This document shows positions 27,955-37,294 of a DNA stretch of 64,000 nucleotides, piece by piece. A program made the translations under genes and the position numbers. The notes beneath the pieces were generated by a model, which saw nothing but the letters and a program-made list of their open reading frames with translations, searched no databases and had not been told where the DNA came from. The stretch is from Candidatus Pelagibacter sp. (GTDB lineage Bacteria > Pseudomonadota > Alphaproteobacteria > Pelagibacterales > Pelagibacteraceae). The first letter of the stretch is position 1. Each line of letters opens with the position of its first letter. Where the stretch lies: NCBI GenBank assembly GCA_028408795.1, contig JAOOLP010000001.1, positions 1-64,000 of the forward strand, given 5' to 3'.

Positions 27955-29601
27955 TTAGATATTTTTCTTAATTTCCCATTGAATAACTTTACTCTTATTA
28001 ATTAAATTACCAGAAACTGTCACACAAGTGTTATTTAATATCTTGTTGCTACCCAAAAATATGCTCTTCTCTAAAAAAATTTTTTCATCTTTTATAGTGA
28101 AAATCAAAGATTTGTTTTTTGCTAATTGTATTAAAACACTGTTTCCACTTATTGTTTTGACTGCAGTAAGACCTGGGTAAAGATGAAACCTTAAACAATA
28201 GCTTACAGTTTTATTATCTTTATTTCTAATTATTTCGTCAAATCCTTTCAAATTGTTCTTTGTTTTTTCAATTAGTATCTTTCTTTTATAAAGGCAACCA
28301 AATTCTTTTTCGTATCCATTATGAATGGCTTCTGATTCTATTTTATCTTTATTTTCATCAAATGAATGTTTTGAAATTTTAAATGAGTTTTTGATTGAAT
28401 TACCAAAAATTTTATTAATGAATTTACTTCTTTCAAACTTGGTCACCGATGTATCATTAAGTGTCAATGTTGACTGAGCCGAAGTTAATCTGCTTAGTAA
28501 TTCTGCTTTAGGTGAAATATTGTAACCAAATCCACAATTAGTAATTATCTTATTTCCATCAATATGAAATTCAAACGATAATGGACCTGATTGGTAACTT
28601 TTAGAAAAACTTTTGTTTGGTGGCTCACCTACGTCAAAAAAAATTTGATTATTTTTATATTTTAGAATTTGTATTCCACCTATAACATTTTTTTTATCTT
28701 TCTTATCGATTTCAAGATCTTCAAAGTGTTTGTAAAATCTTTTTAAATCTTCTTCTACTCCTCCATTAAAAAGTGGCATTTGTTCTTTTGGTGTTAAAAT
28801 ATTCTTTAGACATATTAAATTCTTTTTAATTATAGTTTCTAAAAACTCAGGTAAATATTTTTGAGCATCCTTTATGCATTGTTGACAAAGAATAAAGTAT
28901 TTTGAAAAAAAGACTAAATCGTTGGGATTTCTAGATAAAGGAAAACCATCTTCGTCAAAAAAAACTTTAACAAGTTTTTCTAATTCCTTTATTGCTATAT
29001 CGTAATTTTCTTCATATTCTTTAAAAACCAACCCTGTTAATAATAAAGCTGTTAAAATTTCTACTCTTTTTGAATAATTATTCTCAAATTTAATATTTTT
29101 TTTTAAATGATTTGCTTGAGAAATTATACTTGTGAGAAATCTTCTTTTAAATTCAAATAATCCATTATTCAAAATAATGTCTACATTAAGTATCCAACTA
29201 ATAATTCTCTTGCTTACAAGTGAGCTTTCCCAAATATTAATTTTATATTTTTCATTTTTCATCATCCAAATGTTGATTATCTTTTGAATCGATTTTCCAT
29301 CGTTCTTTCTATCAATTAAATTTAACCAAAAAAAGTTATGACGATCTTGTTGTTCCTTTTTACTTTTTTGCTTTACCCAAAATATATTAGGATCAATTTC
29401 ACCAATCTTGAATGAAAATTTTTTATAATTTGTAATAGTGGCTAGTAAAAAAGGGTTTGGATGAAAGTAGAACTGTTGAGGTGTTTTTGAAATTAAAGAC
29501 TTATTATAAAAATTTGTCGCAAAATAAATCTTTTTGATAAGTTTAATTAAACTTATTTGAATTGCTAAAAGATTAAAATAGATACTCTTTATAATTAACA
29601 T
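27955..29601 (-). CDS. Heparinase II/III-family protein
   Basis: The 548-residue protein has an alpha/alpha-toroid-like N-terminal half and a beta-sandwich C-terminal half with the heparinase II/III pattern. ITNCGFGYN, LTSAQSTLTLNDTSVTKF and CLRFHLYPGL are visible. Although the family contains polysaccharide lyases, this version sits in alphaproteobacterial housekeeping loci between rpe and purH, so glycosaminoglycan degradation is unlikely. There is no obvious signal peptide, only a weakly hydrophobic start. The true substrate is unknown. Confidence 0.8.
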   Translation of the reverse strand: MLIIKSIYFNLLAIQISLIKLIKKIYFATNFYNKSLISKTPQQFYFHPNPFLLATITNYKKFSFKIGEIDPNIFWVKQKSKKEQQDRHNFFWLNLIDRKNDGKSIQKIINIWMMKNEKYKINIWESSLVSKRIISWILNVDIILNNGLFEFKRRFLTSIISQANHLKKNIKFENNYSKRVEILTALLLTGLVFKEYEENYDIAIKELEKLVKVFFDEDGFPLSRNPNDLVFFSKYFILCQQCIKDAQKYLPEFLETIIKKNLICLKNILTPKEQMPLFNGGVEEDLKRFYKHFEDLEIDKKDKKNVIGGIQILKYKNNQIFFDVGEPPNKSFSKSYQSGPLSFEFHIDGNKIITNCGFGYNISPKAELLSRLTSAQSTLTLNDTSVTKFERSKFINKIFGNSIKNSFKISKHSFDENKDKIESEAIHNGYEKEFGCLYKRKILIEKTKNNLKGFDEIIRNKDNKTVSYCLRFHLYPGLTAVKTISGNSVLIQLAKNKSLIFTIKDEKIFLEKSIFLGSNKILNNTCVTVSGNLINKSKVIQWEIKKNI

Positions 29602-29604
29602 CTA

Positions 29605-30267
29605 TTAATTTGTTCTTAGAATTCCAATATTTTTTTTTAAGTCACCTTGATTTTCGTTAAAAATTGTTGAGCCAGATACTAAGATATTAGCCCCGGCTTT
29701 TTTTGCTTTACTGCAGTTTTCAAAATTAATTCCACCGTCTATTTCTATTTCAGTTTTTAAATTCTTCTCATCTATAATCTTTTTTATTTTTGTCATCTTC
29801 TCTAAAACTTCTGGCATAAATTTTTGCCCACCGAAACCTGGCTCAACACTCATGATCAAAATTAGATCTACTTGATCAATATGTTTCTCTATTAAATCAA
29901 TTTTCGACTTTGGCTTTAACGATATTCCAACTTTTTTTTTTTCATTTCTGATAAGACCAATTGTATTTGATATATTTGGCGTTGCTTCTGGATGAAAAGT
30001 AATTATATCTGCTCCTGCGTTTGAAAAATCTTTTATAAAATTATCTACTGGTGAAATCATTAAATGGACATCAAAAGTTTTTTTTGTAAGCGGTCTCAAC
30101 TTTTTAATCACCTCTGGCCCTATTGTTAAGTTAGGAACAAAGTGTCCATCCATTACATCAATATGTATGTAATCTGCACCAGCTTTTTCTAATGCGATAA
30201 CTTCTTCTCCTAATTTGCTAAAATCAGCAGATAAGATCGATGGAGATATTTTAATAGGATTACTCAT
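29605..30267 (-). CDS. rpe: Ribulose-phosphate 3-epimerase
   Basis: This 220-residue TIM barrel has ISPSILSADFSKLG at the start, HIDVMDGHFVPNLT with catalytic Asp and His, MSVEPGFGGQKF and IDGG. It interconverts ribulose-5-phosphate and xylulose-5-phosphate in the pentose phosphate pathway. It is 3 bp from the heparinase-like gene in one operon. Confidence 0.97.
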   Translation of the reverse strand: MSNPIKISPSILSADFSKLGEEVIALEKAGADYIHIDVMDGHFVPNLTIGPEVIKKLRPLTKKTFDVHLMISPVDNFIKDFSNAGADIITFHPEATPNISNTIGLIRNEKKKVGISLKPKSKIDLIEKHIDQVDLILIMSVEPGFGGQKFMPEVLEKMTKIKKIIDEKNLKTEIEIDGGINFENCSKAKKAGANILVSGSTIFNENQGDLKKNIGILRTN

Positions 30268-30313
30268 GTATTTATTTATATTTTAATCGACAAATATGTC
30301 AAAAAAATAAATA

Positions 30314-30649
30314 CTAATTAAAAAGTTGATAAAGTTGTCTTGAGAAATCACTTTCTAATGGAAAAGCTAACATACCCCACACATCATAACCCAATAAGTA
30401 GGGCATTGCGTAAAATCTGAATAAATAGAAAAACCAGGCAACATATAAAGCTATAAATCCACCAAATAAAAAACTTGGAGTTATCGGTTTAAAAAGTTTT
30501 ATTATTGGATTAGTGTATTTTACGAAAACTCTCATAAAGAAAAAAGTTGAGTCCTCTCTTTGAAATATATTCATAAATGCGCGACCAATTAAAGTCCACA
30601 TTATCATTCCCATTATGTAATCTAAAATTATTGCCCAAGTCGGAACCAT
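30314..30649 (-). CDS. Small membrane protein resembling YggT
   Basis: This 111-residue protein has an N-terminal hydrophobic helix and a second pair of helices around residues 60-85. The segment FVKYTNPIIKLFKPITPSFL resembles the YggT repeat, where a T-x-P motif is followed by basic residues and a proline. The function of YggT proteins is not settled. A second, clearer YggT protein is at 39986-40276. Assignment to the family is tentative. Confidence 0.6.
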   Translation of the reverse strand: MVPTWAIILDYIMGMIMWTLIGRAFMNIFQREDSTFFFMRVFVKYTNPIIKLFKPITPSFLFGGFIALYVAWFFYLFRFYAMPYLLGYDVWGMLAFPLESDFSRQLYQLFN

Positions 30650-30679
30650 GATCAGACAATATCATTATTCAGACAAAAA

Positions 30680-30706
30680 AAAAGGGGCGAAAAAATCGCC
30701 CCTTTT
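30680..30706 (-). terminator. Intrinsic terminator of the symporter operon
   Basis: An 11-bp perfect stem (30680-30690 with 30696-30706, core GGGGCGA) has a 5-base loop. On the minus strand it is followed by nine T residues. It lies just downstream of the large symporter subunit, which ends at 30727. Confidence 0.9.
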
Positions 30707-30726
30707 AATTTTTATGATTTTATTAA

Positions 30727-32583
30727 CTAGTGTTGTTTACCTAAGATAGCTTTACCTGTAGGTATTCTAGTATCATCTACCATTTTCTGAGTAGCTGCAT
30801 CTGGCTCTTTAGTCATTAAACTGACTACGATCATTACAACTAAACATATTGGTGCTCCGATCATTCCGAATCTTAAGTGGTCAATACCTAAGAACGGAGT
30901 GTTTACACCACCGAAAATTGGTACAGAAAACTTTGGATATACCCATAACAAGTATGTTAATCCAGAAAGTATTCCAGCCATGATTCCGGCGATTGCACCT
31001 TGTCTAGTAGCTCTCTTCCACCATACACCAAGTACAAGTGGGAAGAATAGACCTGACATTGCAAAGTCGAATGCCCAAGCAACCGATCCTAAGATACTTG
31101 TTAGCCTAAACGAGGCTATGTAAGCACCTGCAGCTCCGATTATTACTAGAAGTACACGAGCAACTAAAAGTCTTTTTTGCGTATCAGCTTTTGGATCTAT
31201 GATTTTGTAGTAAATATCATGAGATAAAGCATTTGATATCGCAAGTACAAGACCATCAGCAGTTGACATGGCAGCAGCCATACCACCAGCAAACACTAGT
31301 CCAGAGATTACAAACGGTAGTCCTGCTACTTCTGGAGTAGCTAATACTACAACGTCACCTCTCATGAACCACTCGTTCAACTGAAGTATACCGTCACCAT
31401 TAAAGTCTGCGATAAATACTTGTTTAACTTCAGACCATCTTTGTACCCACTCTATCGACTGAACTTCAGAAATAGATTTTCCGATAATTCCAGTTGGTAG
31501 ATTTGGATCCATTAATGCCAACTTAGACAATGTCGCTAACATAGGCGCTGAAGAGTAAAGTAAGAAAATAAAGAATAGCGACCAAGCTACTGATTTTCTT
31601 GCTGCTCTAACAGAAGGAGTTGTAAAGTATCTCATTAAGATATGAGGTAACGATGCAGTTCCCACCATCATACAAATCGCTAACGATAAGTATTTCCAGA
31701 CAGCCATTCCGCCTTCAGGTACTCCAGAGTGAGTTCCAGAGATATATTTCAATCCTCCTGGTACCCCAGCTGCTTTCATATCTGCGGCGCTGTTTTTAAC
31801 TAGTCCAAATTGCTGTTCAAGTTCACCAAGTCTTGCAACTTCATCACCTAGCATTAAGTGAGGGAATACTCCTCCACCTACTTTATTACTTATCCAGAAT
31901 ACTGGTATTAAGTAAGCGATGATTAATACAATGTACTGAGCAACCTGAGTCCAAGTTACGGCTCTCATTCCACCAAGCATTGAACAGATTAAGATACTTA
32001 TTAATCCAACCCATACACCTGCTTCGAACGGAATTCCAAGAGCTCTAGAAGCAATTGTTCCCGTAGCGTTAATTTGAGCTGTTACGTAAGTAAATGATGC
32101 TATAAAAAGCACGAATACTGAGCAAGCTCTTACAAGATTACCACCGTATCGTGTTCCGATAAAATCAGGAACTGTGTAACATCCAAACTTCCTTAGATAC
32201 GGAGCCATTAAAGTTGCTACAAGCACATAACCACCTGTCCAACCAACTAAGAAGGCCATATAAGTATAACCACCATAGTAAACTCCACCTGCTAAGGCTA
32301 CGAATGATGCACCTGACATCCAGTCAGCTGCAGTTGCCATTCCGTTAAATACGGTTGGCACTTGTCTTCCAGCAACATAGTAGGCATCTACTTGAATGGT
32401 TCTTGATAAATAACCGATTAAGGCATAAATCAATACCGTGAAAGCCACAAACATCACTCCGATGTTTTTAGCCGACACTCCTGCTTGTTCAGCAATCGCC
32501 ATTAAAATAATGAAGACTACGAAACCACCAGTGTAGGTACCGTATATTTTAGGAAGGTTTTGGATAAAATTTCCTTTAAACAT
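30727..32583 (-). CDS. Sodium:solute symporter (SSS family, ActP / VC_2705-like), large subunit with EF-hand-like loop
   Basis: The 618-residue inner-membrane protein has about 13 hydrophobic helices and SSS hallmarks such as YYVAGRQVP and ADWMSGASF (residues 68-93) and MSTADGLVLAISNALSHD. It resembles the acetate/monocarboxylate permeases that pair with a small DUF4212 subunit, encoded directly upstream. It is longer than ActP because of loops at about 240-295 and 355-410. The second loop contains DFNGDGILQLNE (393-404), a canonical EF-hand calcium loop. Codon choice is richer in C/G third positions than its neighbours, suggesting high expression. Acs is nearby, so acetate or another short organic acid is the likely substrate. 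Confidence 0.88.
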   Translation of the reverse strand: MFKGNFIQNLPKIYGTYTGGFVVFIILMAIAEQAGVSAKNIGVMFVAFTVLIYALIGYLSRTIQVDAYYVAGRQVPTVFNGMATAADWMSGASFVALAGGVYYGGYTYMAFLVGWTGGYVLVATLMAPYLRKFGCYTVPDFIGTRYGGNLVRACSVFVLFIASFTYVTAQINATGTIASRALGIPFEAGVWVGLISILICSMLGGMRAVTWTQVAQYIVLIIAYLIPVFWISNKVGGGVFPHLMLGDEVARLGELEQQFGLVKNSAADMKAAGVPGGLKYISGTHSGVPEGGMAVWKYLSLAICMMVGTASLPHILMRYFTTPSVRAARKSVAWSLFFIFLLYSSAPMLATLSKLALMDPNLPTGIIGKSISEVQSIEWVQRWSEVKQVFIADFNGDGILQLNEWFMRGDVVVLATPEVAGLPFVISGLVFAGGMAAAMSTADGLVLAISNALSHDIYYKIIDPKADTQKRLLVARVLLVIIGAAGAYIASFRLTSILGSVAWAFDFAMSGLFFPLVLGVWWKRATRQGAIAGIMAGILSGLTYLLWVYPKFSVPIFGGVNTPFLGIDHLRFGMIGAPICLVVMIVVSLMTKEPDAATQKMVDDTRIPTGKAILGKQH

Positions 32584-32840
32584 TAATCCTCCTCTCTTTC
32601 TGAGAATCCATGTTCTTCGTCAATCTTCTCCTGTTTATTGGCAGTCCAAAATAACATTATAACGAAAGCAAGAAGAGATCCTTGCGCTGTCATGTAATAT
32701 GCTAATGGGTACCCAAGAAAAGACATCGTGTTTAGTTCAGAACCAAACATGAATATGACTAATGAGAAAAAAGCCCAAATAACCAATGTAACTATCATAT
32801 GGTTTTTGGTCTTATTCCAATATGCGTCTTTATTTGACAT
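32583..32840 (-). CDS. Symporter small subunit (DUF4212)
   Basis: The 85-residue protein has two transmembrane helices (about 15-34 and 45-65), a charged C-terminus and the family pattern YWNKTKNHM at the start and LGYPLAYYMTAQGSLLAFV in the middle. These small subunits accompany VC_2705-type sodium symporters. The start is set by a GGGGG site 4 bases before the ATG. It overlaps the large subunit by one base. Confidence 0.92.
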   Translation of the reverse strand: MSNKDAYWNKTKNHMIVTLVIWAFFSLVIFMFGSELNTMSFLGYPLAYYMTAQGSLLAFVIMLFWTANKQEKIDEEHGFSEREED

Positions 32841-32844
32841 ATTT

Positions 32845-32849
32845 CCCCC
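32845..32849 (-). promoter_or_regulatory. GGGGG ribosome binding site of the symporter operon
   Basis: Read on the minus strand, GGGGG lies exactly 4 bases before the ATG at 32840. The same GGGGG-N4-start layout is found at acs and dctP. Confidence 0.65.
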
Positions 32850-32859
32850 TGTTTTTTTT

Positions 32860-32877
32860 AACTTTAACTTTAACTTT
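32860..32877 (-). repeat. Triple AAAGTT direct repeat in the symporter leader
   Basis: Three perfect tandem copies of the hexamer (AAAGTT on the minus strand) lie 20-37 bases upstream of the DUF4212 start. The inner end overlaps the 18-bp palindrome at 32873-32890. Confidence 0.6.
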
Positions 32878-32890
32878 TTACGTAAAAAGT
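32873..32890. promoter_or_regulatory. Perfect 18-bp palindrome, candidate operator
   Basis: ACTTTTTACGTAAAAAGT is an uninterrupted perfect dyad lying in the 167-bp region between the divergent symporter operon and the unknown gene at 33008. It has no loop, so a dimeric-protein binding site is more likely than an RNA hairpin. No regulator gene is adjacent. Confidence 0.6.
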
Positions 32891-33007
32891 ACTGTTATTG
32901 GTGCGGAGCATACTGATTATGAGTTGAATTTAAAGAGAAAAAATCTCTCACAAAAGTAATAATGAAATGCTACAAGTGAGAAAAACAAAGGGTTTTTTAA
33001 ATACAAC

Positions 33008-33637
33008 GTGAAATTGAATCTGAGAAATATCATAGATATCCTTAAATCCACGAAGGAATACCTGTTTCCTTATAAAAAAATTGTAAGCAAATTCAGCAGC
33101 ATTAGTTCAGAGAAGGATTTGAAAAACTTTATACAAGAAAGGTCTGCTCATGTAACTCAAACAACATTGTATGGATATTTAAAAACTCGAATGGGTCATA
33201 AGTTTACCTTAATGGTTCAAGACGAGGTATTTTCAAAATCAATTAATCTTGCTAAATGGAATATCTATATGGTTGCTTTGGCTGATTGTACATTTTTTAC
33301 TTTTTCATTTTTAATTACAGAAAAGAATTTACAAAAAAAGAATTTTAAAGAAGTATTTTTAGAAATTATTGATAACGAAAAGAATAATGGTTTGAGTGAA
33401 GAAATCTACATAAAAGCAAAAGAAGAGTTTAACAAAAGAGCAGAAACAGTTGATTTTAAAAAATACTATTTAGAAGAACCATTTAAAGAAAGCGGATTAG
33501 CACTTTTTAATTGGTCACCTATCGCAGATGAACTAAAAGAATTAGATAAAAAGATAGTTTTAAATTCTATAAAACTGAAGTGGAATTTGGTTACGGAAGA
33601 ATTTAAAAGGCTGACTACTAATCTAAAGTTTAATTAA
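33008..33637 (+). CDS. Conserved-looking hypothetical protein (209 aa)
   Basis: The frame starts at GTG 33008 and encodes a basic, mostly helical soluble protein. I see no signal peptide, no clear membrane helix and no helix-turn-helix. The stretch [22 protein letters not shown] (first 20 residues of it about 56-75) looks like a conserved core. I do not recognise the family. It is divergent from the symporter operon, shares its palindrome-bearing control region and overlaps acs tail to tail by 4 bp, which places it inside an acetate-type module. Confidence 0.75.
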   Translation: MKLNLRNIIDILKSTKEYLFPYKKIVSKFSSISSEKDLKNFIQERSAHVTQTTLYGYLKTRMGHKFTLMVQDEVFSKSINLAKWNIYMVALADCTFFTFSFLITEKNLQKKNFKEVFLEIIDNEKNNGLSEEIYIKAKEEFNKRAETVDFKKYYLEEPFKESGLALFNWSPIADELKELDKKIVLNSIKLKWNLVTEEFKRLTTNLKFN

Positions 33638-35703
33638 CCTTTATTTTGTCTATTTTGGATTAAAGACTCAACAACACTTGGGTCAGCTAGAGTAGTAGTG
33701 TCACCTAAATTATTTGGTTCGTTAGCAGCAATTTTTCTTAAAATTCTTCTCATAATTTTACCAGATCTTGTTTTAGGTAAACCAGGTGCGAATTGAATTA
33801 CATCTGGAGTTGCTATAGGTCCAATTTGTTTTCTTACCCAAAGTTTTAAATCTCTTTCTAAGTCTCCAGATGCTTTTTCTCCTACATTTAAAGTTACATA
33901 ACAATATAGACCATTCCCCTTTATACTGTGCGGGAATCCTACTACTGCCGCTTCGGCAACTTTTGGATGAGCAACAAAAGCACTTTCTATTTCAGCAGTT
34001 CCAAGGTTGTGACCTGATACTATGATTACATCGTCAACTCTACCTGTAATCCAGTAATATCCATCTTTATCTCTTCTGCATCCGTCTCCAGTAAAATATT
34101 TTCCATCAAATTGCGAGAAATATGTGTCAATGAACCTTTGGTGGTCTCCATAAACAGTTCTCATTTGTCCTGGCCATGAGCTTGCCATACACAATCTTCC
34201 TTTCCCCTCACCCTTAATTACTTTTCCATCTTGATCAACCAAAACTGGTTTTATTCCATAAAAGGGTTTAGTAGCTGAGCCAGGTTTTAAGTCTATAGCT
34301 CCTGGCTGTGGTGCTATAAGTATTCCTCCTGTCTCCGTTTGCCACCAAGTGTCTACTATAGGACACTTAGAGTCCCCTACAGTTTTGTAGTACCACATCC
34401 AAGCCTCTGGGTTAATTGGTTCCCCAACGGTACCTAGTAATTTTAATGATTTTCTACTAGTTTTTTTAACTGGTTTTTCTCCCTCTCGCATTAAAGCTCT
34501 AATAGCTGTTGGAGCGGTATAAAAAATATTTACTTTATATTTATCAACTATTTGCCACCAACGTGAACTGTCAGGATAGTTAGGAACTCCCTCAAACATT
34601 ATAGTAGTTGCGCCGTTAGATAATGGCCCGTAGATAATATAGCTATGTCCAGTAACCCAACCGATGTCAGCGGTGCACCAATAAATGTCATTAGCTTTAT
34701 AATCAAAAATATATTGATGTGTCATAGATGCATAAACCATATAACCGCCAGTCGTATGTAGAACTCCCTTAGGTTTGCCAGTTGAACCAGATGTGTAAAG
34801 AATAAATAGTGGGTCCTCGGCATTCATTTCTTCGGGTTCACATTTATTTGAAACAGATGAAATCATTTCTTTATAAGAAATATCTCTATCGTCATTCCAA
34901 TTAACTTGATTTCCAGTTCTTTGAACTACAACACATTTTTTTACTTCAGGACATTGAGACAAAGCTTCGTCTGCAATCTTTTTAAGTGGAATAATTTTAC
35001 CTCCCCTTACCCCTTCGTCTGCAGTTATTAAGTATTCAGACTCACAGTCATTAATTCTTGTTGCTATAGAGTCCGGAGAAAACCCTCCAAATATAATTGA
35101 ATGAACAGCACCTATTCTTGCACATGCTAGCATTATGTATGCAAGCTCAGGTATCATAGTTAGATAAATTGTAACTCTATCTCCTTTTTGTATACCAATA
35201 CTTTTTAAACCATTAGCAGCTTTGCAAACATTTTGATGTAATTCTTTATAAGATATTTTTTTAGAGTCTGCAGGGTCATCTCCAACCCAGATAATTGCTG
35301 TTTTCTTTGGATTCTTTTTTAGATGTCTATCAATACAATTAGCTGAAGCATTTAATGTACCATCGTAATACCATTTAATCTTAACATCGTCTTTACTATA
35401 TTTTACATCTTTGATTTTAGAATATTTTTTTATCCAAGAAATTCTTTTTCCTTCTTTAGCCCAAAATTTGTCATTTTCTTTAATAGAAAGTTTATATTTC
35501 TTTTTGTATTTAGCCCCATTAACATAAGCTTGATTTGACCAGCTATCAGAAACTTTAACTACAGTATTGCCATCGCTATCTTTTGATTGCGATAGAGCTT
35601 TTTGAGAGTGTCTTTTTCTTGATGTTTTTTTTCTTCTAGAACTTCTTACTTTTTTTATCTTTTTTCTAGTACTCCTAATTTTTTTTCTTCTTTTTTTAGC
35701 CAC
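33634..35703 (-). CDS. acs: Acetyl-CoA synthetase (AMP-forming) with Lys/Arg-rich N-terminal extension
   Basis: The 689-residue adenylate-forming enzyme has the P-loop-like [10 protein letters not shown], the WWQTETGG motif and the C-terminal [11 protein letters not shown], whose lysine is the regulatory acetylation site of Acs. It converts acetate, ATP and CoA to acetyl-CoA. Residues 1-40 are an unusual tail: 20 of the first 31 are Lys or Arg. The start is well fixed: an in-frame TAA directly precedes the GTG at 35703, GGGGG lies 4 bases upstream, and no other Met occurs for well over 100 residues. It follows the EVE gene by 17 bp. Confidence 0.96.
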   Translation of the reverse strand: MAKKRRKKIRSTRKKIKKVRSSRRKKTSRKRHSQKALSQSKDSDGNTVVKVSDSWSNQAYVNGAKYKKKYKLSIKENDKFWAKEGKRISWIKKYSKIKDVKYSKDDVKIKWYYDGTLNASANCIDRHLKKNPKKTAIIWVGDDPADSKKISYKELHQNVCKAANGLKSIGIQKGDRVTIYLTMIPELAYIMLACARIGAVHSIIFGGFSPDSIATRINDCESEYLITADEGVRGGKIIPLKKIADEALSQCPEVKKCVVVQRTGNQVNWNDDRDISYKEMISSVSNKCEPEEMNAEDPLFILYTSGSTGKPKGVLHTTGGYMVYASMTHQYIFDYKANDIYWCTADIGWVTGHSYIIYGPLSNGATTIMFEGVPNYPDSSRWWQIVDKYKVNIFYTAPTAIRALMREGEKPVKKTSRKSLKLLGTVGEPINPEAWMWYYKTVGDSKCPIVDTWWQTETGGILIAPQPGAIDLKPGSATKPFYGIKPVLVDQDGKVIKGEGKGRLCMASSWPGQMRTVYGDHQRFIDTYFSQFDGKYFTGDGCRRDKDGYYWITGRVDDVIIVSGHNLGTAEIESAFVAHPKVAEAAVVGFPHSIKGNGLYCYVTLNVGEKASGDLERDLKLWVRKQIGPIATPDVIQFAPGLPKTRSGKIMRRILRKIAANEPNNLGDTTTLADPSVVESLIQNRQNKG

Positions 35704-35707
35704 TTAA

Positions 35708-35712
35708 CCCCC
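35708..35712 (-). promoter_or_regulatory. GGGGG ribosome binding site of acs
   Basis: GGGGG on the minus strand lies 4 bases before the GTG start of acs and decides this start, since TAA is the codon immediately before it. Confidence 0.65.
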
Positions 35713-35720
35713 AATTAAAT

Positions 35721-36143
35721 TTATCTGATTTTACCCATCTTATATATAATTTTCCAGCTTTTATAATCTATAGGCATAACTGAAAGACGGCTTTGTTTGA
35801 TAAGTGGTAAATGTGAAATAGCCTTAGTTTTTTTAATAGTTTCTAGTGAAATAGGTGAATTAAATTGCTCTTTAAACCTGACTTGAACAGCTACAAATCT
35901 TTTATCTTTATCAGTTTTGTCAACAAAAGCTTTTTTTATTACCCTAACAACCCCTACCACCTCTTTGCCTATATTGGAGTGGTAGAAAAAACAAAGATCG
36001 CCAACCTTCATTGCTTTTAGATTATTAGCTGCTTGATAATTTCTTACCCCGTCCCATGTCGCACCTTTAGTGCCAGCTTTTTTTTGTTGCTCAATCGACC
36101 AAACATTAGGCTCAGATTTTACTAACCAATAATTTTTACTCAT
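35721..36143 (-). CDS. EVE-domain protein (thymocyte nuclear protein 1-like)
   Basis: This 140-residue single-domain protein has the EVE signatures WLVKSEPNVWS (about 6-16), WDGVRNYQAANNL and GDLCFFYHSN. EVE domains belong to the PUA-like fold and are thought to bind modified bases in DNA or RNA. The family is widespread in alphaproteobacteria, often near tsaD as here (11 bp downstream of it). The cellular target is unknown. Confidence 0.92.
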   Translation of the reverse strand: MSKNYWLVKSEPNVWSIEQQKKAGTKGATWDGVRNYQAANNLKAMKVGDLCFFYHSNIGKEVVGVVRVIKKAFVDKTDKDKRFVAVQVRFKEQFNSPISLETIKKTKAISHLPLIKQSRLSVMPIDYKSWKIIYKMGKIR

Positions 36144-36154
36144 AATTTAGTCTT

Positions 36155-37234
36155 TTAATCTAATTTTAATCCTGGTCCCTTCATATAGGGCGCTGCACTG
36201 TCTAGCGGCCATCTAGATTTTGCAGTTATATCTATTTTATCAATCAAGTTCTTTTTAAATCTTTTGATACCTGTCCAAGCGATCATAGCTGCATTATCTC
36301 CACAAAACTTTAAATCAGGATAAATGGTTTCAAAATTCATCTCTTTAGCCAAATTAGATAAATTTTCTCTTATTGAATGATTAGCAGCCACTCCTCCGGC
36401 TACTACGAGTTGAACCTCTTGTTTTTTAGTTCTATTTTTGAAAGCTTCTATTGCAACTTTGGTTTTTTTAAAAAGTATTTTATTAACTGTATTTTGAAAA
36501 GATGCAGCAAGATTATATTTCATCATATCATTTCCGTTTATTTTTTTAGACTCTCTTAATACTGCGGTCTTTAACCCAGCAAATGACAAATTGCATCCCG
36601 CTTTATTTATAATTGGTTCGGGTAATTTATAATAATTCTTATCACCTAATTTAGAAAACTTTTCAACCACAGGCCCTCCAGGGTAACCAAGACCTAACAT
36701 CTTTGCAGTTTTATCAAAAGCCTCGCCAACAGCATCATCTATTGTTGTGCCTAATTGTTCGTATTGATTTACATCTTTAACAATTAAATATTGCGTATGT
36801 CCTCCTGAAATTAAAAGAAGCAGGTATGGAAATTCAATTTTTTTTTCTAGTCCTGGACTCAAAGCATGACCTTCTAAATGATTTACACCAATAAAAGGCT
36901 TTTTAGAAAAAGCAGCTATAGATTTTCCAATATTAAGCCCAACAGTTAAACAAACAATTAAACCTGGACCAGCAGTAGCAGCTATTCCGTCAATATCATT
37001 TAAACTGATTTTTGCATCCATTAAAGATTTATTAATTATAAATTCTATATTTTCTAAATGTGCTCTTGCGGCTAACTCTGGTACAACTCCACCAAATTTT
37101 TCATGCTCGGCAATTTGACTTGATACAACGTTGGATAAAACGTCTGCAGTTCCTTTTACATTTTCTCTAATAACGGCTGCAGCTGTCTCATCGCAGCTAG
37201 TCTCAATTCCTAAAAAAGTAATTTTTTCTTTCAT
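36155..37234 (-). CDS. tsaD: tRNA N6-threonylcarbamoyladenosine synthase TsaD
   Basis: From the ATG at 37234 the protein has 359 residues and begins with the typical FLGIETSCDETAAAV. A longer frame to 37270 exists but lacks family support. The metal-binding HLEGH is at about 119-123 and ISGGHTQ follows. With TsaB and TsaE it transfers threonylcarbamoyl to A37 of ANN-decoding tRNAs. It is divergent from hemC, the usual alphaproteobacterial arrangement. Confidence 0.97.
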   Translation of the reverse strand: MKEKITFLGIETSCDETAAAVIRENVKGTADVLSNVVSSQIAEHEKFGGVVPELAARAHLENIEFIINKSLMDAKISLNDIDGIAATAGPGLIVCLTVGLNIGKSIAAFSKKPFIGVNHLEGHALSPGLEKKIEFPYLLLLISGGHTQYLIVKDVNQYEQLGTTIDDAVGEAFDKTAKMLGLGYPGGPVVEKFSKLGDKNYYKLPEPIINKAGCNLSFAGLKTAVLRESKKINGNDMMKYNLAASFQNTVNKILFKKTKVAIEAFKNRTKKQEVQLVVAGGVAANHSIRENLSNLAKEMNFETIYPDLKFCGDNAAMIAWTGIKRFKKNLIDKIDITAKSRWPLDSAAPYMKGPGLKLD

Positions 37235-37294
37235 TATAAATGCGTAAATATTCATTGTAGTATAAAACACATCTATAAAATATAAATAATAATA

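Noticed and set aside
30268..30314. 10-bp perfect inverted repeat GTATTTATTT / AAATAAATAC between the YggT-like gene and rpe
   Set aside because: It is almost all A/T with a 27-base spacer, so chance in this composition is a sufficient explanation.
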